DNA of 64,000 nt. It comes from Paenibacillus wynnii. GTDB taxonomy: Bacteria; Bacillota; Bacilli; Paenibacillales; Paenibacillaceae. The notes beneath the pieces were generated by a model. That model saw only the letters and a list, made by a program, of their open reading frames with translations. It was not told where the DNA came from and searched no databases. The stretch lies in NCBI RefSeq assembly GCF_000757885.1, contig NZ_JQCR01000003.1, positions 2,418,001 through 2,482,000 on the forward strand, written 5' to 3'. Within the stretch, counting starts at the first letter, position 1, and every line of letters begins with the position of its first letter. A program made the translations under genes and the position numbers. Positions 27,029 to 34,891 of this stretch are shown piece after piece.

Positions 27029-27982
27029 CTAATAAAGGCCTTCTCCTTCGTTCAATTTCTTAACGACGAAATTCACAAAGACCAGCAAGATAATATTGAT
27101 GATGGAATTGAATAGACCAATAGCGGCAGAGTAGGAATAATCTCCTGCTTTCAACCCCACTTTGTATACGTAAGTAGGTAAAATTTCAGAGGTTGGTAAG
27201 TTCATGGCTGTCTGCATCAGGAATGCTTTTTCAAATCCAATCGCCATAATCCCGCCCGCAGAAAGGATAAATACAATAGCCATAACTGGTTTAATGGTCG
27301 GCAAATCAATATGCCATATTCTTTTCAGCAGGTTAGCTCCGTCTATGGTTGCAGCGTTGTGCAGCTCAGGGTCAACACCGGCTAATGCCGCGACATAGAT
27401 AATCGATGCCCAGCCTGCTCCCTGCCAAATCCCCGATAATACGTAAATTGACCTGAAATAATCCGGGTCTGACATAAATACGATCGGATGTCCTGTGGCC
27501 CACGTAATGATTTGATTCACTGGCCCTATGGGGGACAAGAAGACAAAAGCCATACCCACAATAACAACAACCGATATAAAGTTCGGAGCGTAGAGGATCA
27601 ACTGAACGTTTTTCTTAACGCCCTCTCTGCGCACCTGATTCAACATCAATGCGAGCAATATCGGAATTGGGAACCCAAGAAGGAGTCCGTAGGCACTTAA
27701 TTTCAACGTGTTCATAAAAATGAGTTCAAAGTTAGGAGCATTCAAAAACTTCTCGAAATACTTAAATCCTACCCAATCACTTCCCAGTATCCCCTTGCTG
27801 TAACTAAAATCCTTAAAAGCGATGATTACACCGTACATAGGTACGTATTTGAACAGCAGAGTAAGAATGAAAGCCGGTGCAATCAGCCCGTACAAAAAAA
27901 TATTACTTTTTACAAATTCCAGTTTCCTTTTGAAGTCAGTTGTTCTCCTCGTTTTTTTATCTAGTTCGATGGAGTGTTGCAA
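27029..27982 (-). CDS. ABC sugar permease, LplB/UgpA type
   Basis: Partner permease of the importer, 317 residues, with six helices. The N-terminus is charged, a long periplasmic-side loop lies around 60-90, and the EAA loop reads AATIDGANLLKRIWHIDLP. The start is TTG with AGGGGGC upstream. It is the first gene of the five-gene sugar operon, transcribed from the promoter at 28094-28122 and opposite to the LacI regulator. Confidence 0.93.
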   Translation of the reverse strand: MQHSIELDKKTRRTTDFKRKLEFVKSNIFLYGLIAPAFILTLLFKYVPMYGVIIAFKDFSYSKGILGSDWVGFKYFEKFLNAPNFELIFMNTLKLSAYGLLLGFPIPILLALMLNQVRREGVKKNVQLILYAPNFISVVVIVGMAFVFLSPIGPVNQIITWATGHPIVFMSDPDYFRSIYVLSGIWQGAGWASIIYVAALAGVDPELHNAATIDGANLLKRIWHIDLPTIKPVMAIVFILSAGGIMAIGFEKAFLMQTAMNLPTSEILPTYVYKVGLKAGDYSYSAAIGLFNSIINIILLVFVNFVVKKLNEGEGLY

Positions 27983-28055
27983 GATTTAGCCCCCTATCTA
28001 GTCATTAAATTTACATTTGCACAATTTACAATCATCAAAACAAACATTTTCTTTG

Positions 28056-28069
28056 TGAAAGGGTTCTCA
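28056..28069. promoter_or_regulatory. Candidate cre (CcpA) site
   Basis: TGAAAGGGTTCTCA fits the cre consensus TGWAANCGNTNWCA with one mismatch (G for C at position 7). It lies about 20-30 bases downstream of the expected transcription start of the sugar operon, a usual place for catabolite repression. Confidence 0.5.
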
Positions 28070-28093
28070 TAAAGTGTTTCCTTCCGCTCATTC

Positions 28094-28122
28094 AATTTAC
28101 AATCAACTGAAATATAAGTCAA
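28094..28122 (-). promoter_or_regulatory. SigA promoter of the sugar operon
   Basis: Minus strand TTGACT (28117-28122), 17 bases, TAAATT (28094-28099), giving a leader of about 105 bases before the first permease gene. Confidence 0.8.
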
Positions 28123-28139
28123 TACTTTTTGCAAAATTA

Positions 28140-28157
28140 ATTGTTTATATGAACAAT
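28140..28157. promoter_or_regulatory. Palindromic operator-like site
   Basis: ATTGTT-TATATG-AACAAT, a dyad 18 bases upstream of the -35 of the sugar promoter. Half-site TTGTTC/GAACAA recurs at 28291, 28392 and 30885, so it is a likely binding site for the adjacent LacI regulator. Confidence 0.55.
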
Positions 28158-28290
28158 ACTGTAAACTATTTAACGTTACATTTGTTTATATTATTGTTGT
28201 ATTTAATTGTATTTTGTCGATGTAAGCGTTATAATTATATCTGTGATAGATATATCGGGCAATAATGCCTAATACTAATCTTTTACATTA

Positions 28291-28306
28291 ATTGTTCATT
28301 TGTTTA
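28291..28306 (+). promoter_or_regulatory. Repeat of the operator-like motif, copy 2
   Basis: ATTGTTCATTTGTTTA in the divergent intergenic region. Its last 15 bases recur exactly at 30885-30899. The right half is not a clear dyad. Confidence 0.4.
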
Positions 28307-28391
28307 CTGTTTACACTTGAAAATAACTGGTTTATTGACAAGTTCATATGATATTTTTCTATTTCGTATACATCGCACGTTTTTCTGAATA

Positions 28392-28407
28392 ATTGTTCAT
28401 TTGTAAC
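28392..28407 (+). promoter_or_regulatory. Repeat of the operator-like motif, copy 3
   Basis: ATTGTTCATTTGTAAC, sharing the first 13 bases with copy 2. It is just upstream of the probable regulator promoter, so it fits autoregulation. Confidence 0.4.
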
Positions 28408-28414
28408 TTTTAAG

Positions 28415-28441
28415 TTGATAATTAATTACATTTGGTATACA
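28415..28441 (+). promoter_or_regulatory. Possible promoter of the LacI-type gene
   Basis: TTGATA (28415-28420), 15 bases, TATACA (28436-28441) preceded by TGG as an extended -10. The short spacer makes this tentative. The rest of 27983-28510 holds the operators and AT-rich sequence, with no gene seen. Confidence 0.35.
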
Positions 28442-28510
28442 TTTAGCATAATCTACTATCTACATGACAGTGACTGTGAATACTTAGGATCACCAAAGGA
28501 GTTATTTCGA

Positions 28511-29554
28511 ATGCAGAAAGAAAAAGTAACCATTCAATATATCGCTGATTCATTAGGGCTATCCAGAAATACCGTGTCCAAAGCGTTAAATGGAAGCCAT
28601 ACGGTACCTTCTGATACGCGCAATAAAGTCATAAAAAGAGCTATCGAGCTGAACTACAAACAATTCGCGCTTGTTGAACAGGAATCCAGCATTCCTAAAA
28701 ACCCTGGCAACATCGCATTAATCACCTCTAACATGCCTAACAGCTCCCACTTTGGTACATCATTACTTAGTGGATTAGAGAAAAAAATCAGCTCGGAAGG
28801 CTACAATTTATCCATTCACATCGTTCGGGAAACGGAAATTGAAGCACTCATTCTTCCTCTAAATTTCGATAAAAGCAAAGTGGACGGAATCGTATGTATC
28901 GAGTTATTCAACAAGAAATATACAGATTTTATTAATGCACTGGACATCCCTACCATCTTCATTGATGCTTCGGCTGAAATATTCTATCCAGAACTGAATT
29001 CGGATTTAATATTGATGGAGAATGAACACAGCACTTATTTTATGACTCATAAATTGATCGAGCACGGCTGTTCTACGCTAGGTTTTGTCGGTGATTATAA
29101 CCACTGTAAGAGCTTTAATGAGAGATGGGTGGGTTTTAACAAAGCTTTAACCACTGCGCAATTACCGATCGACAGCTCATACAACATTCTGGAAAATGAC
29201 AAATTCTTCTCAGACCCAAGGTGGCTCGAACAAAGACTACTTGAAATGGATTCATACCCGGCCGCCTTTGTATGTGCCAATGATTTCATCGCCATTAGCG
29301 TAATGAGGATCTTAAAAGCTAAGAACATCAACATTCCTGACGATATTATGATTTGCGGATTCGACGACTCTCCAGAGTCACAGATCGTTGAACCCCATTT
29401 AACAACTGTTCGTATTTATCGGGATGATATGGGAATCATGGCCGCTGAAATGTTATTATCCAGGGTACAGAATCCTCATAAACCACCTCAAGTCACTCAT
29501 GTTAGAACAACACCTGTGTTCAGAAATACTACAGGTCAGTTGAATCTGGATTAA
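28511..29554 (+). CDS. LacI/GalR-family transcriptional regulator
   Basis: The only plus-strand gene. Helix-turn-helix and hinge helix at 1-50 (VTIQYIADSLGLSRNTVSKA, LNGSHTVPSDTR), then a periplasmic-binding-protein-like effector domain (about 60-347) ending in the dimer part with GFDDSPESQIVEPHLTTVR. 347 residues from the ATG nine bases after AAGGAG; the longer frame upstream lacks a site. Its divergent placement says it controls the sugar operon. The effector is probably a sugar or sugar phosphate, not deducible here. Confidence 0.93.
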   Translation: MQKEKVTIQYIADSLGLSRNTVSKALNGSHTVPSDTRNKVIKRAIELNYKQFALVEQESSIPKNPGNIALITSNMPNSSHFGTSLLSGLEKKISSEGYNLSIHIVRETEIEALILPLNFDKSKVDGIVCIELFNKKYTDFINALDIPTIFIDASAEIFYPELNSDLILMENEHSTYFMTHKLIEHGCSTLGFVGDYNHCKSFNERWVGFNKALTTAQLPIDSSYNILENDKFFSDPRWLEQRLLEMDSYPAAFVCANDFIAISVMRILKAKNINIPDDIMICGFDDSPESQIVEPHLTTVRIYRDDMGIMAAEMLLSRVQNPHKPPQVTHVRTTPVFRNTTGQLNLD

Positions 29555-29610
29555 TGACCAACCCTCGGCACAAGCAGCAGTCGACTTAGTTAATATAAAT
29601 TAGTGGCATA

Positions 29611-29653
29611 CAAAAAGGAGCTCTCACCACTTCCGTGGTTAGCTCCTTTTTTG
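29611..29653. terminator. Bidirectional terminator between LacI gene and APH gene
   Basis: AAAAAGGAGCT (29612-29622) pairs with AGCTCCTTTTT (29641-29651). An inner ACCAC/GTGGT stem is present, and runs of As and Ts on both sides serve the two converging genes. Confidence 0.93.
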
Positions 29654-29694
29654 TACACATTGATTATAAGTTCGCTCGCACCCAGTAATCGAAT

Positions 29695-30687
29695 TCATCC
29701 CGTCACATCCAAATGGTCATTATTCTGACGCAATTTCGCCAAGCATTCTTTCAGATGATCGCACGCCCACTTTTCCTGGTCCTTGTTGACATATTGTCTG
29801 TTCGTCACTTCAATGGCGTTGATCAGGAAATAATAAATATCATATAGCAGCCTTCTGCTCTTTTCTTCGGATGTACCGAGCATTTCCAGTCCATACCCTT
29901 CATTGAAAGCGTCTTTATAAGCCAGGTTATTAAAATTGAATTCGATAAGCGGATCACCCCAAAAAGCTCTTTCCCAATCTATAACTCCGACTATTTCCAT
30001 TCGGTCATTGATAATGACGTTTCCATCCCACAAATCATAGTGAATGAGGCGGGGTTCGATTACCAAGTCTAGAGAAGAATAATTACTTTCGAGCAGGTCG
30101 TAGATTTCGTTATAGCCCACCTGCAGTGTAACGTTCAGCTCTATCCCATCCTTCAAAATGTCACAGATCCTTTTATCAAAGGCCTCTCTCCATGAAAAAG
30201 TCTGTTTGTCATGCTTGTGGATATGCCCGAACCGTTCCCCTTTGATCTCATTGATTTTTCTGGCAAACGTACCGATTTCCCTGTCGATCCGCTTGTGTTC
30301 TTCTTCCGTCAAATTTGGTCTAAGCTCCAGCATGGACACACCTTCTATCATTTCCATTATGAAATATTCACAAGGAAGGATTTCCTTGGACTGATCGAAG
30401 AAGTGAACCTTGGGAACGGGAATTCCGTGGGAAGACATAAGCTCCATAACCAGTACTTCTGTTTCTAAGATGTTCTCCTCAAAGCGGAGTACCTTTGTTT
30501 CTGGCGATGGTGCAACCTTAAGAATGTAATCCATATCTTTATTAATACTGATCCGGTAGGCAGTATTAAAGAATCCACCCTTCAACTCTTCAAGCGTTGT
30601 GATGAGGGCTTTCTCCCCAAATGCCCGCTTGATAATACTCACTATTTCCTTTTCGCTAAGTTTTGGTTGCGTAGCACTATGACTCAT
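29695..30687 (-). CDS. APH-fold phosphotransferase (kinase of unknown substrate)
   Basis: Aminoglycoside-phosphotransferase/choline-kinase fold protein, 331 residues. The nucleotide loop is near LKGGFFNTAYRIS. The catalytic Brenner motif HYDLWDGNVIIND (H-D-x-W/x-x-x-N) and the metal-binding GVIDWERAFWGDPLIEF follow. The start was set at the ATG seven bases after AAGGAGG. Such genes in Paenibacillus are rarely resistance determinants; the substrate is unknown. It converges on the LacI gene and has operator-like motifs upstream, so it may belong to the same regulon. Resistance cannot be claimed from sequence. Confidence 0.85.
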   Translation of the reverse strand: MSHSATQPKLSEKEIVSIIKRAFGEKALITTLEELKGGFFNTAYRISINKDMDYILKVAPSPETKVLRFEENILETEVLVMELMSSHGIPVPKVHFFDQSKEILPCEYFIMEMIEGVSMLELRPNLTEEEHKRIDREIGTFARKINEIKGERFGHIHKHDKQTFSWREAFDKRICDILKDGIELNVTLQVGYNEIYDLLESNYSSLDLVIEPRLIHYDLWDGNVIINDRMEIVGVIDWERAFWGDPLIEFNFNNLAYKDAFNEGYGLEMLGTSEEKSRRLLYDIYYFLINAIEVTNRQYVNKDQEKWACDHLKECLAKLRQNNDHLDVTG

Positions 30688-30795
30688 AAACAATCCTCCT
30701 TAAGGTTAATTCCCCTTGAACTATTCTACGAAAGAAGAGTACCCCATCTATGCTGAATAGATTGAGGTACCTTTCATTAGCGAAGTTTCAATTAC

Positions 30796-30824
30796 AAATT
30801 ACATTTATATGGTTAAAATGTCAA
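30796..30824 (-). promoter_or_regulatory. SigA promoter of the APH-fold kinase gene
   Basis: Minus strand TTGACA (30819-30824), 17 bases, TAATTT (30796-30801), about 110 bases before the start codon. Confidence 0.75.
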
Positions 30825-30884
30825 CATATTTATTTGTCATATGCACATAAAACTTTTACATAATTTTATGATTTCAATTATAAT

Positions 30885-30929
30885 TTGTTCATTTGTTTAT
30901 TTCAGTCAACAAGATAATAAAACGAACAA
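30885..30929. promoter_or_regulatory. Operator-like motif, distant copy with inverted partner
   Basis: TTGTTCATTTGTTTA (30885-30899) is identical over 15 bases to 28292-28306. GAACAA at 30924-30929 gives an inverted half-site. It lies upstream of the APH promoter. The rest of 30688-31142 is AT-rich and shows no convincing gene. Confidence 0.4.
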
Positions 30930-31060
30930 TTGAAATACACATTTAACTGGAATTTCTGCAGTTAATGTAGCCAGGCAGTTATAATCACTGAATGAAATGT
31001 ATTTGTGCTTTTGATTACGACTTTTCAGCATAAGTTGCCCCGTGGATATATCCGCACGAC

Positions 31061-31104
31061 AAAAAGGACCAAAAGCAGCCTCGGCTGAACTTTTGATCCT
31101 TTTA
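31061..31104 (-). terminator. Terminator of the hem-rluA operon
   Basis: AAAAGGATCAAAAG and CTTTTGGTCCTTTT form a long stem with inner CAGCC/GGCTG, followed by a T-rich tract (TTTTTGTC) on the minus strand. Confidence 0.85.
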
Positions 31105-31142
31105 AGTAATACAGTAATAATCACTTCGCTGTAAAAATTAAC

Positions 31143-32096
31143 TCAAGAGTGTGATTTTCCGCTCAACTGGTCACGCAACCGTTCCATATCGTCCGGTAGC
31201 GGATCGATAATTTCCAGCTTTTCTCCACTCCAAGGATGCCTGAAGGTGAGGGATTCGCCATGCAGTGCTTGGCGGCCAAATTCCGGCTTGTTCGTCCCGA
31301 TCCCGGTTCCGGCTCCACCCTCCCCATACAATTCATCCCCTATCAAAGGATGACCCGCATGGCTCAGATGGACGCGGATTTGGTGAGTCCGCCCGGTTTC
31401 CAACTGGACATGCAGCAGAGTAGCCTCGTTCAACGGTTCCCGTCCCACGATTCGTGTGAGCGCCTGCTGCCCTCCAGGGGACACTCTTCGGCGAGCGGCA
31501 TGATGACGGTCACGGCCTATCGGCTGATCGATAACCTTGAGTCCCGGTGATACTTTCCCTTTTACGATGGCGACATACAACCGTGAAATGGTCTTCTCAC
31601 GCATCTCTTCATCGAGAACAAGCTGTGCGAACTCATTCTTAGCATAAAGAACAGGTCCCGTAGTATCCTTGTCCAACCGATGGATATGACGTACTGCAAT
31701 GGATTCCCCCGTTGAAGCATAATGCGCCGCAACCAAATGATCCAACGTTACTCCCTTACCACTTCCATCAGGATGAACTGCGACTCCCGCTGGTTTATGA
31801 ACCACTAGGCAAAAGTCATCCTCATGCAGGACTTGTACCTCTTCCCAGATGGGTTCGATACCCGCTTCCTTCTCGGGAAACAGAGCCAAACGCAGCCGAT
31901 CACCCTTCCACTGAATCCCGCCCTCTCGTCGTAGGCGTACATGCAGCTTCTCGGGCATACGCACCGTTTCCAGCAGCCACTTATCTATCGCAGCTTCTTT
32001 ATCTTCCGCTCCGGTGATAACTTTTCCAGGAGTAGCCTCCAGCCACTCCCCGCGTCTTGTCCAGCGTCCGCCGCCTGCGCCTTCCAAGCTCATCAT
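31143..32096 (-). CDS. RluA-family 23S rRNA pseudouridine synthase
   Basis: Isomerises uridine in rRNA. Catalytic aspartate D142 is in HRLDKDTTG. RTHQIRVHLSHAGHPLIGDELYG split here as RTHQIRVHLSHAG and HPLIGDELYG is the C-terminal RluA signature. The first 75 residues form a degenerate S4-like region. The start ATG overlaps the hemL stop (ATGATGA), with GAGG upstream, so it is co-translated with the haem genes. The target uridine cannot be given. The RluA/RluD subfamily call is firm. Confidence 0.93.
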   Translation of the reverse strand: MMSLEGAGGGRWTRRGEWLEATPGKVITGAEDKEAAIDKWLLETVRMPEKLHVRLRREGGIQWKGDRLRLALFPEKEAGIEPIWEEVQVLHEDDFCLVVHKPAGVAVHPDGSGKGVTLDHLVAAHYASTGESIAVRHIHRLDKDTTGPVLYAKNEFAQLVLDEEMREKTISRLYVAIVKGKVSPGLKVIDQPIGRDRHHAARRRVSPGGQQALTRIVGREPLNEATLLHVQLETGRTHQIRVHLSHAGHPLIGDELYGEGGAGTGIGTNKPEFGRQALHGESLTFRHPWSGEKLEIIDPLPDDMERLRDQLSGKSHS

Positions 32097-33394
32097 AAGG
32101 ACCTCAGGGCACGATAATGCCCTTCAATCGTATCATCGATGTCCTGTTCACTATGCGCAGCCGATACAAACATGCCCTCAAACTGAGAAGGAGGCACACT
32201 AATTCCCTGACCCAGCATTTCTCCGAAATACCGGCGGAAAGTATCCAGATTGCTTGCCTTAGCCGTATCATAATTAGTAACAGGTCCCTCTGTGAAAAAA
32301 GGACATACCATGGAGCCTACACGGTTAATGGTTAAAGGGATTCCGACATCTAGCGCGTTCCGCTTCAGCCCTTGCTCTAGACGGCTTCCCAAACTTTCCA
32401 ATCGATCGTAGACTTCAGAAGTGAGCAGCTTGAGTGTGGTCAGACCGGCAGCCATGGCAAGCGGATTGCCGCTAAGTGTTCCGGCCTGGTAGATCGGCCC
32501 CGAAGGAGCCATTTTTTCCATAATATCTCTGCGTCCGCCATAAGCACCCACCGGCAGCCCACCACCGATGACTTTGCCGAAGCAGGTAAGATCCGGAGTT
32601 ATTCCGAACAGTCCTTGTGCGCTGCTGAATCCGACACGGAAACCCGTCATCACCTCGTCAAATATAAGCAAGGCGCCATATCCCGTAGTAACCTTACGCA
32701 ATCCCTCCAAGAACCCCGGCTGCGGCGGTACGACACCCATGTTCCCCGCAATCGGCTCAACGATAATCGCTGCAATTTCATTGCCGTAGCGTTCGAAGGC
32801 CACCTTAACGGCTTCGAGATCGTTATAAGGTACGGTAATTGTGTTCATAGCCACACCTTCGGGAACCCCCGGACTGTCAGGCAATCCCAGTGTTGCCACA
32901 CCGGAACCGGCCTTAATCAGTAGGCTGTCCGCATGACCATGATATGATCCTTCGAATTTCAAAATTTTACTGCGGCCCGTGAAGCCCCGTGCTAAGCGGA
33001 TTGCGCTCATCGTTGCTTCCGTACCGGAATTCACCATGCGCACGATATCCACTGAAGGAACACGGGCAACGACGGTCTTAGCCATCTCTGTTTCCATAAG
33101 CGTTGGCGCACCGAAGCTTGTCCCTTTTACCGCTGTCTCCTGCAGTGCCTTAACTACATCCGGATGTGCATGGCCCATAATAAGCGGTCCCCATGAACAG
33201 ACATAGTCGATAAAGGTATTACCATCGATATCGTAGATCCGCGAACCTTCGCCCCGGTCTACATAAATCGGCGTCAAGCCCACTGATTTGAACGCCCGAA
33301 CAGGGCTGTTCACACCGCCGGGAATATACTGTTTTGCCTCTTCAAAAGCGTTCCGGGAAGCCTCTTCCCGTCGAGCAACACGTTCTATGGTCAT
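32093..33394 (-). CDS. hemL: Glutamate-1-semialdehyde aminomutase
   Basis: PLP enzyme producing 5-aminolevulinate in the C5 pathway. Class-III aminotransferase fold, 433 residues. PLP lysine is in CFGKVIGGGLPVGAYGG; substrate and phosphate contacts lie in MVNSGTEATMSAIRLARG and FDEVMTGFR. A second pathway-typical region, EPIAGNMG, is present. It follows hemB by 26 bases and overlaps rluA by four. Confidence 0.97.
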   Translation of the reverse strand: MTIERVARREEASRNAFEEAKQYIPGGVNSPVRAFKSVGLTPIYVDRGEGSRIYDIDGNTFIDYVCSWGPLIMGHAHPDVVKALQETAVKGTSFGAPTLMETEMAKTVVARVPSVDIVRMVNSGTEATMSAIRLARGFTGRSKILKFEGSYHGHADSLLIKAGSGVATLGLPDSPGVPEGVAMNTITVPYNDLEAVKVAFERYGNEIAAIIVEPIAGNMGVVPPQPGFLEGLRKVTTGYGALLIFDEVMTGFRVGFSSAQGLFGITPDLTCFGKVIGGGLPVGAYGGRRDIMEKMAPSGPIYQAGTLSGNPLAMAAGLTTLKLLTSEVYDRLESLGSRLEQGLKRNALDVGIPLTINRVGSMVCPFFTEGPVTNYDTAKASNLDTFRRYFGEMLGQGISVPPSQFEGMFVSAAHSEQDIDDTIEGHYRALRSL

Positions 33395-33420
33395 CTTTAA
33401 TCACTCCTATTCTGTTCTTA

Positions 33421-34419
33421 TTAATCACGCAGCCAACGGGCAGCATCCTTCGAGAAGTAAGTAATAATAATATCCGCGCCCGCACGCTTCATACCGGTCA
33501 GCATTTCCAGCACAATTCTTTTCTCATCGATCCAGCCTTGCTTCGCAGCCGCCTTCACCATGGAATATTCGCCGCTGACGTTGTAAGCAACTAGGGGAAG
33601 ATCGAAGTTATCTCGGATCGTCCGAATGACATCGAGGTAAGCGAGCGCCGGTTTGACCATCAGCATATCCGCGCCCTCAAGCACATCCGACTCCGCTTCA
33701 CGGATTGCTTCCCGCAGATTGGCAGGGTCCATCTGATAGGTTTTCCGATCACCGAATTGCGGTGCAGAATCGGCAGCCTCGCGGAATGGGCCGTAGAAGG
33801 CCGAAGCGTATTTTACAGAGTAAGCCATAATAGGCAAATGCTCAAAACCGGCCTCGTCCAATCCCGCCCGAATCGCGGCTACATATCCGTCCATCATATT
33901 GGAAGGGGCGATGATATCCGCTCCCGCCTTTGCTTGCGATACAGCCGTACGGGTAAGCAGTTCCAATGAAGGATCATTAAGCACATCCCCGTGTACAACT
34001 CCATCTACAGTATGCGTATGTACCATCCCACAGTGTCCATGATCCGTAAATTCACACAGACAAGTATCTGCAATAACCAGCAGCTCAGGGTACCATTTCT
34101 TGATGAGGCGTGTAGCCTCTTGCACAATTCCAAACTCATCAAACCCGGAAGAACCCACCGCGTCCTTAGTTTCCGGGATCCCGAATAACAGTACAGCTGG
34201 GATTCCCAGTTCAACGATTTCGTCCACTTCTTCCTTAAGGGTGTCCAGCGAGAAATGATACACACCGGGCATAGAGCTAATCTCAGTCTTCACACCTGTA
34301 CCGTAAGTTACAAAGATTGGTTGTACAAAATCCAGCACATGCAGCATCGTCTCCCGAACCATTCCGCGAATGCCCGCAGAACCCCGTAAACGGCGATGAC
34401 GTGTAATAGGAAAACTCAT
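33421..34419 (-). CDS. hemB: Porphobilinogen synthase (ALA dehydratase)
   Basis: Condenses two ALA to porphobilinogen. Active-site lysines sit in YSVKYASAFYGPFR and MLMVKPALAYLD. The zinc-type cysteine cluster DTCLCEFTDHGHCG has all three cysteines, so Zn rather than Mg in the catalytic site is expected. 332 residues, GGGAGG before the ATG. 472 bases of repeat-rich non-coding DNA separate it from cobA-hemD upstream. Confidence 0.97.
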   Translation of the reverse strand: MSFPITRHRRLRGSAGIRGMVRETMLHVLDFVQPIFVTYGTGVKTEISSMPGVYHFSLDTLKEEVDEIVELGIPAVLLFGIPETKDAVGSSGFDEFGIVQEATRLIKKWYPELLVIADTCLCEFTDHGHCGMVHTHTVDGVVHGDVLNDPSLELLTRTAVSQAKAGADIIAPSNMMDGYVAAIRAGLDEAGFEHLPIMAYSVKYASAFYGPFREAADSAPQFGDRKTYQMDPANLREAIREAESDVLEGADMLMVKPALAYLDVIRTIRDNFDLPLVAYNVSGEYSMVKAAAKQGWIDEKRIVLEMLTGMKRAGADIIITYFSKDAARWLRD

Positions 34420-34559
34420 TTTGCTTCCTCCCGAATGTATAGTATTTATTAAAGATAAACGTTGAAATTTAGTTCAGGCAGTCCAATTGAAGCCGAATTA
34501 ACCTCTTGTGGACCCGATATGTTTGTTTGTTTGGATGTTCGGTTGGTTATTTGGTTGTT

Positions 34560-34870
34560 GGTATGGAGGAATAACTGCACTTTATACATCTATTCCCTCA
34601 GGTTGAGCCCTTGAGTTCGGTTTAATTGCACTTTTTACAACTAAAAGGTGCCAGCAGAGGGATTTACCCCCAAAATCGAGAAAATAGATGTATCGAATAC
34701 ATTTAAAGTTTGTTTTAGCCACCAAACGTGGATTATAGATGTACAAAGTGCAACTAAAATAACTAAAGTACGACTAAAGTTACTAAAGTAACTAATGTGC
34801 TACCAATGCGCAACTAAAGTGACTAAGAATCTAATGTGCTACCAATGCGATCTAAACTGCAACTAAATCC
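34560..34870. repeat. Intergenic repeat element within the hem operon
   Basis: Between hemB and cobA-hemD. TGCACTTTATACATCTAT (34576-34593) is inverted at 34735-34752 (16 of 18 bases), and ATACATCTATT (34584-34594) is inverted exactly at 34683-34693. CTAATGTGCTACCAATGCG is a perfect direct repeat at 34792-34810 and 34831-34849. Around these are degenerate ACTAAAGTNACTAA copies. No open frame of note and no transposase. It has the look of a small non-autonomous or palindromic intergenic element. Confidence 0.7.
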
Positions 34871-34891
34871 ACCCTAACTCCCAACAACACC

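Noticed and set aside
29695..30687. APH-fold gene as an antibiotic-resistance gene
   Set aside because: Only the general kinase fold is visible; nothing points to aminoglycosides as substrate.
30877..30909. TTGACT and TATAAT upstream of the APH gene as its promoter
   Set aside because: The spacer is 21 bases; a proper 17-base pair lies nearer the gene at 30796-30824.
30906..31124. Minus-strand frame of 72 codons in the gap before rluA
   Set aside because: No ribosome site, covers the operator-like motif and the terminator of the hem operon, and the product has no coherent composition.
34560..34870. Repeat region considered as an insertion sequence
   Set aside because: No transposase frame and no target duplication could be seen; kept only as a repeat element.
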